Positions 54,117 to 64,000 of a stretch of 64,000 nucleotides of DNA are shown here, one piece after another. How positions within the stretch are numbered: the stretch's first letter is position 1; every line of letters starts with the position of its first letter. The notes under the pieces were generated by a model that did no database searches, was not told the origin of the DNA, and saw only the letters and a list, made by a program, of their open reading frames with translations. Origin of the DNA: Trichoplax adhaerens (taxonomy: Eukaryota > Placozoa > Uniplacotomia > Trichoplacea > Trichoplacidae). Position numbers and translations under genes: made by a program. Where the stretch lies: assembly GCF_000150275.1 (NCBI RefSeq), contig NW_002060952.1:1974260-2038259 (forward strand), given 5' to 3'.

Positions 54117-55222
54117 TGCCATACTGTATAGTCAAAAACTCAGTCCTACTATTACCAGGAAATTTTACCTTAAAGCTAAGTAAGAGGAAGACTAAAAGTT
54201 TCAAGAAGAACATCTACGATAGGACGAAAAGACTCTCCTTGAACAAGATAGTACTAAGTACTATCCTCTACACATTCTAGTCTGAAGTATCATCGATTTA
54301 AGCTATACAACTGGATCGATTGGATGATTACTACTATCCAATAAGTTTTTGCTTCAGAGCACCCTTGGCGTGCAATGTTGTTGTTTACGATGGAAATAAT
54401 CATGCCATTATTGGCCATTGCCTATTGCAGTTTAAGCCTGATTTTATCAAGAAAGAGCGTCATCTCCTTTTACAGATCCACGACTACTTGCATAGAAATA
54501 ACTGGATGGCCTATTTCAAGGCTCTATTAACTATGAACGGTAGTTTTAACAACCTATTACGTCTATCATGAGTAAAAGAAGTCATCTGGATCGCCTCCTT
54601 ACCTTAACCAATCCCACCCCGACAACGTAAACAGCGCGTCTCTTTGCAGGCTCCATACTATTGAATTTTGCTTCAATTTAGATCGTCTGTTAATATAGTA
54701 AAAGGGGTAGATATCGCAGCAATAGTTTCAACGTCGTTTTCCTCCAATAAATGATTCTAATGGTGGCCAAAAAGTCCAATTCGAGCCGTTTGATGGGCAC
54801 TTTAGTTATTCCAATGGTGGCAGGCAGCAGTGGGCCAGTAAGCTTTTCCCTTCTCGATCGTCTTCCTCTTTTTCTTATACGCTCGATAGGCTTGGAACGG
54901 GCTGCGAGTCTCTACCCTGTTTTCATTACTATCGTTATAAACATATCCCAGCACCGCTCGATCGGAACTCCTTGATCGTATTGCCTAGTAGCCAACAATT
55001 TCATCATCATCTAGTCAAATATATCGACAGTATTAATTGACGCAAGCACAAGAGTACTGGATGAATATTTGCACACCTTCACACTAAACTGTAGATTTTT
55101 CCCCCTTGTGATTTCTATTTCATACTTTATCATATTTTATGAAATACTGTTAGAGATACTAATTATACGTGCAACTTTAGAAGCATTTGCAGCCCATGGA
55201 ATAGCACGCAAGAAACGATATC
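54117..55222. other. Repeat-flanked intergenic or intronic DNA
   Basis: Somewhat richer in G and C than the surroundings. Two plus-strand frames (54320-54571, 83 codons; 54751-54975, 74 codons) have balanced composition but no recognisable domain or splice context; they could be remnants of a mobile element. The SCPx first exon may be here but I could not identify it. Confidence 0.4.
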
Positions 55223-56022
55223 ATGCAAATTCTTGAGATGCAACAACTCTTGCATCTGCTAGCCAGACTATACTGCACTAACGTGTAGCTCTAGAGTATG
55301 AAATCTAGTTATTTACTACTGCTTTTTGTCGTCCAAGACATGGAGACCATGGTGATATATCTGACGACTATCTCCTATGCAATAGTCGACTCAGAATCGC
55401 TTCCTTGTTCACAAGCAGAATATGCAAATTCTTGAAATGCAACAACAATTGCAAGAAGCTAGCCAGACTATAACGGCACTGATGTTTAGCTCTAGATTAT
55501 GAAATCTAGTTATTTGCTACTGCATTTTGTCATCCAAGGCATGGAGACCATGATGGTATATCTGACGACTGTCTGCTATGCAATATTCGTCTCACAATTG
55601 CTTCGTTGTTCACAAACAGAACATGCAAATTCTTGAGATGCAACAACCATTGCAGAAGCTAGCCAGAGTATACTGCACTAACGTTTAGCTCTAGATTACG
55701 AAATCTAGTTATTTGCTACTGCATTTTGTCGTCCGTGACATGGAGACCATGATGATATATATCTGACAACTGTCTCCTATGCAATATTCGATTCAGAACT
55801 GCTTCGTTGTTCACGAGCAGAACATGCAAATTCTTGAAATGCAACAACTCTTGCACAAGCTAACCAGACTGTACTTCACTGACGTTTAGCTCTAGATTAA
55901 GAAATCTAGTTATTCGCTACTGCATTTTGTTGTCCATGACATGGAGACCATGATGATATATCTTACGACTGCCTCCTATGCAATATTCGTCTCACAATTG
56001 CTTCGTTGTTCACAAGCAGAAC
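55223..56022. repeat. Tandem array of four ~200 bp units
   Basis: Units begin with ATGCAAATTCTTGANATGCA at 55223, 55422, 55623 and 55824, so the period is 199-201 bp, and the array ends abruptly near 56022. Each unit keeps, in order: GCTAGCCAGACTATACTGCA, a TAGCTCTAGATTANGAAATC stretch followed by TAGTTATT (near-palindrome), TACTGCATTTTGTCGTCC, the inverted repeat CATGGAGACCATG, and GCTTCGTTGTTCACAAGCAG. Copies are roughly 90% alike by eye. The period and small copy number suggest a young minisatellite/satellite fragment. Confidence 0.88.
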
Positions 56023-56590
56023 CGAGATCCCCACTGTTGGACTCAACAGCTTCTAACCTACAATAGTAAGAGGGTCTTTCTTTAGTTTGATCGTCGACTA
56101 CACAAGCAGAATGAATATTAAATCGGATAGTCTGTAGCACAATTTTAAACTTTGATGTGTTTTCCACCGATCAGTATAGGTACTCAAACATGACTCTTTG
56201 TTACACGTCAATGACCACCATACTGCCGTTGTAAGGATTTAGAATGATTTCCAAATATTAAATAATGGCAGTTTGGTGGGTGACTACGCTATGATGTACC
56301 CAAACGGTCATGAAACGACTGGACTAATCAACTTATTTCCATGTCGATCTGATCAACAAACTAAACACCTATCATGAATGGAACCCATAACCTTCTACTG
56401 TATGGACATGTTATTCACACATGCGTAGTCTTTCTCGAACCTCGTCTCCATAGTAACACAGGAGAGGGGTAGATTGTCAACGATCATTCTACTATATACG
56501 AAATTGGCTTGAATTTCTTGTTTTTAATGTACCAGGTTAAGAATTCATACAGCTACAGCAATTAATTGCAGTCGAATAAGCCTATCCATC
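56023..56590. other. Upstream region of DNAI3
   Basis: No gene seen. It lies between the 200 bp repeat array and the DNAI3 start codon and should hold the DNAI3 promoter and 5' UTR. No core promoter element could be assigned with confidence. Confidence 0.5.
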
Positions 56591-59500
56591 ATGCCTGAAA
56601 AAGTTAAGGAAGAAAATAAATCACCGCCGGTTGAAAATGGCGATAACGACGCCGTAGAAGTAGTACCTCCACCAGAATGGATGATTCCATTATTTCTAAC
56701 TTCATCGTCGCAAGCTATCTTTGAATGCAAAGTCGATGAAGAAGTAACAGTCGAAAACCCAAATAAGTTCATCTCCAAAGAGAAGATATTGGAAGATATG
56801 AAAAATCGTTTAGCTATTTCTGATTTTCATCTTGTAAAAGATACTATTGAGGTAATACAATAATATTGTCGTAAAAGATTGTCATCAATTTTCAAGCCAA
56901 GCCTGATGATACAACACCCACAAGTAATGAAATCAGTGTTGTAGGCAATTAATAGCCTTCATTGCATCGCTTACATCTATGTTTCATTCGTACATTACTT
57001 TAAATCTATATAAAGTAATAAAGTTTACCCGACTATTCTTAATAGCAACGACTTTATATCTTTTCCGTTTGATATGAACTGATATTTTACTAATATTTCT
57101 TCCATCTAGGAATATGAAGGAGAAGAAGTATTAATAGTATACGATCCAGATTTCAAATATGGACAGAATTTTTTCCTTTGTAAAACCGAAGAAGCTAAAG
57201 AAAATTTTCTCAATGTAAAGATTGTTTTAGTCTCAATCTATAAAATGCTATAAAGTCAAACTGTAACTATTGAACCCTCAAATACTGCTAAATATCCTTC
57301 TCTGCAGGCTGCAAACAACGAATTGGAAAATGATGCCGAGGAGGCAACCCCTTACGAACCTCGTAGACTGCGAACGCCTCGCCCGTGGTCAAGCTATGGT
57401 AGCGAATTAGAGATCGAAGAAGGGAATATTTGCCAAAGTCGGACCAGGGTGAGCAATCGGTCGTAAATTATAATTTGTTGTATAATATTGTAAAAATTCT
57501 TTTAGCCTCTGTCGTTTATAGTGTAATACATCATAATTTCAGAAAAACTTCTGCCTATCCCGTGCACGCGCAAATTTTGGAAGTCCTCTTAATTTCACAG
57601 ATCGTAACGTTACTGACGTTAAAGATGGCTATATTGAATGCTTACCTTATGACGATAAGACCCATAAGGTCAAAAAACTAGAACATGATGCCGGTATACA
57701 GGTAATATCGCGATATAATAGCCCAAGTTAACATTTTAGACAAGCAAATTTTTCTAATTTGACTGTAAATAGCTCACATGCAACTGAATCCATGTATTTA
57801 TTCAATGCTTTAATACTTAGGCTGTGCCAATTGTCGACGACAGCTACAGTCAAACTATATGGTAATATTGAAGGCCACTAATTACTATAGCATAGTTTTA
57901 TCTATTAATCTAAATAGTACTTAGTTAACGCTAGACCTAACACGTTCAATTATCTTAATAAAGGCCAAAGCCGAGAAATGCCAATACTCAATATGTACCT
58001 CGGGAATTAGCTCCAGATGAAATTGAAGACATTCTAGATTCAGCAAAATTTAAAAAAACAATTGTAGAAGCTATGCCAAGGTAATTTTGAGTCATAAACT
58101 GGCTTTCTCGCAATAAGTTCACAAAAATATATCTGACCACTTTAAAAACTGAATAATTACTAAAAGTTAACAATTCTTTTTATAGGCTCGAACTCGCACT
58201 ACAGCAAAATCAAATTATGAATATCTTCTATGATGATTATGCTGCTTTAACATCATCTGATGGTACTATCGTTAGTCAAAGCAACACAAATTTTAAGGTA
58301 TGGAAAATCGTAGATATTCGTCTGATAGGACGAATATAAGTTGCATAAATATTACAGCGACTGTTGGTAAATTGTTTTATAATAAATACTTGAATGAATA
58401 AGGATCAGGAGTATAAGTGTCAATATCTTAATTTACTATACCTTTGTCATTTTATTTCATAACCGAAAAATCCGCATAAGCTTTCTTGCCCAATTTAAAT
58501 TAACTATCATATAATTACTAAAAATGAATAAGTAATAATTTTAGCTTTAGCGTATGTTACTGAGAGATTAAAATTTAATGTGGCTAACTGTTTACACATT
58601 CGTACTCTTAATCTAGGAATTTCAATCCTTTACCGACTTACAATTTAGTAAAGATAAACATATTACCTGCATTGATTGGCATCCTACTATAAAAGGTAGT
58701 TACGATTAGTGTTCAATCTTAATACTCTTTCACGTAATAAACAAATGTTATCAATTAGGTATTGTTGCTGTTTCCTGCGCTGAAAAATTATCATATTACG
58801 AACGGATTGAGCAATTTTCACGCTGTTTAATGACATCATCATTGATATTAATATGGAGTTTTGCAGATCCTATTCACCCTCAGGTTCATATAAGGATGTA
58901 TTAAAATAATGGAGACGGCTTGCTTTCTGTCATAGCAACTGAATTATGTTCCATTTCAGATTTTGATCTATGATTAATTATCATTGTACTAGTTAATGCT
59001 GGAAGCACCAGATGATATATTTTGCTTCAAATTTAATCCGAGTGATCCAAATCTTGTTGCTGGTGGTTGTATTAACGGCCAGGTAACTAATAAATGCAAA
59101 TATTAAAATTTAAATTGATTGATAATCGTTGTACCAGCAAAATGGTAATACGTAGATTATGTATTAATAACTAAATTCCGTAATATCAGGTGGTAATATG
59201 GGATATTACTGCGCACTCTGATCGATTGCAGCGTCGTGGATATCGTGGTAAAGCCAATGCTAAGAAAAACAGGAATACCATGAATTATTTGGTACATATT
59301 TGCATTTGAAATTTAATTATTAGAGTAGAGGCTTAATTAGGTCCTACTGAATTTATTTCTAAATTGAAAGGATTAATCTTCCTAAATTGACCTAAAAGAG
59401 TAAAACTAGTCATTCTACTTCATGTTTATTCAGCCTGGATTTGATGATCAAGAACAATCGGAACATGCTCCTATCATCAAATATTGTGCAGTTTCTTCGA

Positions 59501-62500
59501 TCGAAGCTAGTCATCGAGCAGCAATTACTGATTTGCAGTGGATACCTGAGCAAATTGAAATCGGTCGTCAAGGTATCGTTATCGAGAATAAATCACAACA
59601 ATGCAACCAACTAATTACATGCTCACCTGACAAGTAAGAAAAATGCTAGCAATGACTATGATCATTTCTATGTATCTTTATAAATTGCTTTTCAATATTC
59701 TTAAAATATAACTTTCATTATCATTGTTATCCGTATAGCTCTGTCTTGTTCTGGGATACAAGATCAAATAAACCGACAGCCAAAGACAAGGAAGATATAT
59801 CACTGACCGCGGTTACGATGCGATTTAAATACCTTGATTTAAATTGGAAACCTATATTGAAGGTTCATTATAATATCAGGATATGCCATAAATAGTAGTA
59901 TAATGAGCATTAGATTTAAACTGCAGTGGATCATGACATCTTAAATACTATTCAGGTGTCATTAGCAAAATCGGAATCCATGAATGAACTGGGGCCTACT
60001 TGCTTTAGTATTTCCTCTCGACATCTTCGAAAGAGTAAGTTGTAATTGATTCCTTTAGTATAAAAGCTAATAAGTTTAATTATGATTAGTTAATAGATTA
60101 AATTCTGTAACTGAATACTATAATCGTAATTTCTGTACTTTTCTAACCTGCTCAGGTAAATCGCACCAACAAACTGCCCTACCTCCAGCTCCTAGCCCGC
60201 AGCGATTAGTCTCAGAGTATAGCAGTGCATCATTTCATTCACCTTCTCCGACAGCCACAAGCCGTGTAAGACCTCTAACATTGGATGGCGTTAACAGCAA
60301 ATTCTTTATTGGTACCGAAGTAAGAGTTTTATTACAGTCTATCAACATATAGTAGATTGCAGTAGATTCTTTGTCTACTTTGAATATGTGATTGAGCTTA
60401 CTATCAGTATAGTAACTCGAGTAAACTAGGATTGATCATTAAAATCGTCATAACTTATTAACTTATTATCAACTTAGGATGGACGATTAGTTTATATCGA
60501 TTGGAAGATGGATAAAGATCCTGATACGGGAAAATTAACTAGTAAGAATGAGCTGATCTCGCTCATACATTCTCTATAAACTGTTTTATTATGTGTTACA
60601 TTTCAACTAAGCTCCAATAAACAAGCTAATTCTTGGGTCTTGAAATTTTTTAGCTGCTAAGCCGGATTATTACCTTAATGCACATGATAGCTACATTAAT
60701 GTTGTTCAGCAATCGCCATTCTTCGATGGTATATATCTTTCCGTTGGACCATGGCATTTTGCCATTTGGAAGGAAGGAATTACGGTAAAATGACATTGCA
60801 ACGAATATTTGTAAAAATCTGTAATTATAGAAATTCTAATGAAAGGCAGAGCCATTTCATTGATTAATCTGGATTTATTTCATAGACTGGACCATTGCTC
60901 ATTTCATCATCCTCGACGAAACGACTTACTTATGGCCACTGGAGCCCTACGCGTCCAAGTAGGTTTTCTATTCCAACATTAATTGTAACTCACGCCTTAA
61001 ATATGATGCACCATGCAGTAGTATTTCTTTTAAACTATCCATTTAACACAATATTATAAAGTCTTGCTGAAATCTTTCTAGTCATGTAAACAGCTTCGTA
61101 CTCATTATATCAGAGTATGATATTTAAACAAAATACAGTATGTACGTTTCATAGGTTGAAATAGCTTATTACTCGTAACAGCGAAATTTCATAAAAAATC
61201 TGAAAAAACCGTTTAATATCCATTTAGTTGAATAATGTAGACTACGAGTCATTAAATGCGATCACATCACGAAAGCTGATTTTGTCCGATATATCGATTA
61301 TACTACTAATATGATATCCAATCTTTAAAAGTTTGCAAAGCTTCTTTAATTTTTACGCGAAGAATATTAATCTGAAACTTTCAAATATCGAAATACTCAA
61401 TTTATTGTAAATCAAAGAACCCACACTACTGCCATTTAAAATTTGGCTTAATAATTACTCGTAGTTTAAACCTATGCGTCTAAACATTGAGACTGAATAA
61501 TTTGTAGTTAGTAAAAGAGCTGATGTAAAGTCAGATAAATATTGGAATTTAGTATTAATTTAAATTGAATTTATCTTCCTAGGTGTTATTTTTATTGGTA
61601 AAGTTGATGGAATGATTGATGTTTGGGATTTATTGGATAGGTTAGACATAGCTATGAAAGTAATTGCATAACATGTGGCTACTAGTGATAAAACACTGAA
61701 AAATGTTCTATCATCGATTTTACTCGAGTAATAATGATGTCAATTTTAATGTGTAGATCGCATGAGCCTTCACTAGTTCAAGATATTTCGTCGGCATCAA
61801 TCACCTACATCTACGCACATCAATTATCTTGTAAGTCTTCCTCTCTTATCCATTAGTAGATTATCGTATTCATAATACCAGATTTAAACATGAAAGAAAT
61901 TAGATTCTATTTCCAGGATTGAATAAAAATCTTAGCACTGAAGTTCTATCATCTTTAAATTGAATATAGCTCGGCAGCAACTTTTAGCAGCGGGCGATAA
62001 AGAAGGAACCCTCAGAATTATGGAAGTACCATGGAATCTCCATCATCCATCCAGTAATGAGGTTAGTAGATATCTTGTAACTTTTTCTCTTTTTCTCTCT
62101 TTATTCTAGTCATAGTTGTAGTTGAGATCAACTCTATCGTCTATCAGTATCGTATCTTATTGTATATTTAGCATTAAATTGTACTAGCGAGGTCATATTA
62201 ATTTTTCAATTACGGTTTGCCAGCGACTAACTATGGAAAATTTCCTGGATCGTGAAATAAAGAGATTAGAATATTCGCTTGATAGACAGGGAATTTTACT
62301 GGAAGAAAAACGCCAGCGTGAATCTGAAAAATCCAAAACAATAACGGTAAAATTCCATATTAAATTTCATATAACAAGTGATATGACTAAAAGTTAATCA
62401 AAGAATGTTCCCGTAGCTATGGACTAATAATGTAAAATATTAATGCATAACAGATGACTCACGCCAACCAGGAAAGTGATTATGAATGGGAACAGAAAGC

Positions 62501-62778
62501 TCAGAGGGTAAGTTAGTGATGACCGAGAGATCATACAGTAGACCTCTCTATTTTATTATTTAATTAATTCGTAATGGCATTTAATGTTCACGCCAAATTC
62601 GACTCAAAATAAGTTAAAAATAGCGCTAATCACAGGCTAACTCGACTTCGTTACTATTTATCCATTGCAAATCAATTCTGCAATCTATTGGCAAATATTT
62701 CAGGAGTATGAAGAATATCTCACTGAAGAAAAGCATTTCTTGGAGGATTTAGGTATCGAACTAAACGATAATGAATAA
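56591..62778 (+). CDS. DNAI3: Dynein axonemal intermediate chain 3 (WDR63)
   Basis: WD-repeat intermediate chain of axonemal inner-arm dynein, acting in motile cilia. Twenty-four exons, phases consistent: 56591-56851, 57110-57214, 57308-57448, 57543-57701, 57821-57861, 57964-58080, 58186-58297, 58617-58695, 58759-58883, 58993-59082, 59190-59291, 59434-59633, 59739-59862, 59956-60034, 60156-60319, 60478-60541, 60654-60784, 60886-60958, 61583-61640, 61757-61830, 61970-62061, 62224-62346, 62454-62507, 62704-62778. They give 880 aa, near the roughly 890 of human WDR63. Conserved markers: NRLAISDFH, YDPDFKYGQNF, CIDWHPTIKG, SPDDIF-like APDDIFCFKFNPSDPN, AGGCINGQ-VVIWDITAHSD, YCAVSSIEASH, YIDWKMDKDPDTGKL and DVWDLLDR. 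The C-terminus (about 800-880) is a charged helical region. A Ser/Pro-rich linker of about 40 residues near 580-620 differs from the mammalian protein. Exon 12 could start at 59410 instead, adding 8 residues. Confidence 0.95.
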
Positions 62779-64000
62779 GGACAAAAATAGTGCACCACGA
62801 CTATTACCGAAATACTAGCATGGAGTATGGCATGTAATTTAGATGAATTAAATCAAGTAATTTTTATGTACAGTTAGCTGCTTTAAGCATAAAGTGGCTC
62901 CAAACCTAGACTTCAATTTGCTAACAGTAATATAACATTATTGTACTAATTCATTTTACATATGATCTAAGTGAAACGTTGCAATACCGCAAATATTTAT
63001 ACTGTAGTTGTTATTAGTGATATCGAAGAGTAATTTTTACTCTAATTCCTAATTGTACCATCGATTTTTAAGACTCACTGCATAGATTATATCATTATAA
63101 GCATTGTAAGAGCTATAAATTATCGTAGCCCTTCTCTAACAGCGAAAACTAGATAATCTCTTTAATGTGAGTGTGATTAGTTTGTTTGTACATTATTCAA
63201 ATTTTTTTATAAAACGGTTCTCTATTAATTAATCCTGAAATCATGGAACAGTCAATAAATCGGATATTACTACGAAACATAGACAATCTATCAAACTACT
63301 TGAAGAGATATGCAAGTAACTATAGCTGAGTACGGTATGAACTATCAGTTTTCAAATTATGTGGCAATGCATTCATATTTGGAATATGACAGATATTAAA
63401 TCTTGAAATCAATGCATTCAAAATCATGTGTGATATTCGATTACGAACTGAATACAATGATCTAATCTCGAGAATGTACTCACCATCTATGGTACAATTG
63501 TTACCATTGCACTTAGCCGCTATATTATTTACAAAGCAATTTAGTAGATTTGATATCCATCTCATCGTTAGATATTGAAGGCGATCTAATCGTCTATTTT
63601 TGAAGAATATTGAGGATAACCTGCAAATCTTTAGCTTGATGTTATATTAATATGTGAACTAATATAAACTAGGTGCAACAGACTACCTGACCAGTAGCCT
63701 TTCCGTGATAATTACAGTTTATTAGGAATCCTGTACGAATTAATGATCTTTAATTAGCACAATTATTAACATTAAACTACTCTATCGCAGTATTGCAGTT
63801 ATTTATTAACAAACACGTGTATGCGAAAACTTTGATAGAAGTAAGTTTTAAACCATACAAGGTGGAAATAAGATTATGTTAAGAGAATGAATGTAATATT
63901 GATATCGATATATCCTACATAGCCAAGGCTGAGATAAAATTTAAAATTTGTGCCTCCTCCTACATCAACTTAACAGGCTGTTACATCTTAAATAGATATG
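62779..64000. other. Downstream of DNAI3 to the window end
   Basis: Holds the DNAI3 3' UTR and AT-rich intergenic DNA. Apart from the weak minus-strand exon candidate at 63484-63620, nothing was recognised. Confidence 0.5.
63484..63620 (-). CDS. Possible exon of a leucine-rich-repeat protein
   Basis: A 137 nt minus-strand open segment bounded by TTTGCAG and a GTGAGT donor. It reads LSSIFFKNRRLDRLQYL followed by a Cys/Asn-rich end (KCNGNNCTIDG). Spacing of Leu/Ile/Phe resembles one LRR unit followed by an LRR cap, but no neighbouring LRR exon is visible in the last 400 bases, so it may be chance or a gene remnant. Confidence 0.22.

Noticed and set aside
54805-54840. Possible SCPx first exon, because the minus strand reads GITK just before a GTG.
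   Set aside because: The residues before it do not match the expected VFVVGVGM-type start, and GTGCCC is not a credible donor.
54320-54975. Two plus-strand frames of 74-83 codons as a transposase or gag remnant.
   Set aside because: No catalytic motif, terminal repeat or target-site duplication could be seen.
1-64000. tRNA and rRNA genes.
   Set aside because: No cloverleaf with intact A and B boxes and no rRNA-like stretch was noticed, but a covariance-model scan was not possible.

Overview
The window looks like nuclear DNA of an early-branching animal. It is AT-rich. Genes are cut by many short GT-AG introns, and the proteins are metazoan/ciliate-cell types: glutamate transporters, a peroxisomal thiolase/sterol-carrier fusion and an inner-arm dynein intermediate chain. 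From memory of such genomes, a placozoan (Trichoplax or a relative) fits best; this is an inference. All exon coordinates were worked out by hand from reading frame, splice consensus and phase.

Layout. 1-2.8 kb: a minus-strand gene for a disordered, charged protein, running off the left edge. 2.8-7.7 kb: intergenic DNA with palindromic TACTG/CAGTA repeats. 7.7-11.0 kb: EAAT-A, a complete six-exon glutamate transporter (542 aa). 13.6-14.8 kb, minus: a complete intronless diaminopimelate decarboxylase (403 aa), a bacterial-type enzyme. 15.2-18.3 kb: the densest TACTG/CAGTA field. 18.5-26.0 kb: EAAT-B, a six-exon paralogue (547 aa) with the same intron positions and phases. 26-40 kb: about 14 kb without a recognisable gene. 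40.2-47.6 kb, minus: one orphan exon, then three exons of an SCP2-domain gene. 50.2-53.5 kb, minus: SCPx (thiolase plus SCP2 domain, C-terminus KANL), 16 exons found, first exon not found. 53.5-56.0 kb: tandem repeats, including four units of about 200 bp. 56.6-62.8 kb: DNAI3/WDR63 in 24 exons (880 aa). 62.8-64 kb: mostly non-coding, with one weak exon candidate.

The genes do not form one pathway. The two transporters are a tandem duplicate pair that share a likely PDZ-binding C-terminus. SCPx and the adjacent SCP2-domain gene may be related by function or by local duplication. The least ordinary items are the intronless lysA-like gene between the two transporters, which suggests gene transfer from bacteria, and the self-complementary pentamer repeat that crowds the first 20 kb and is almost absent from the rest.
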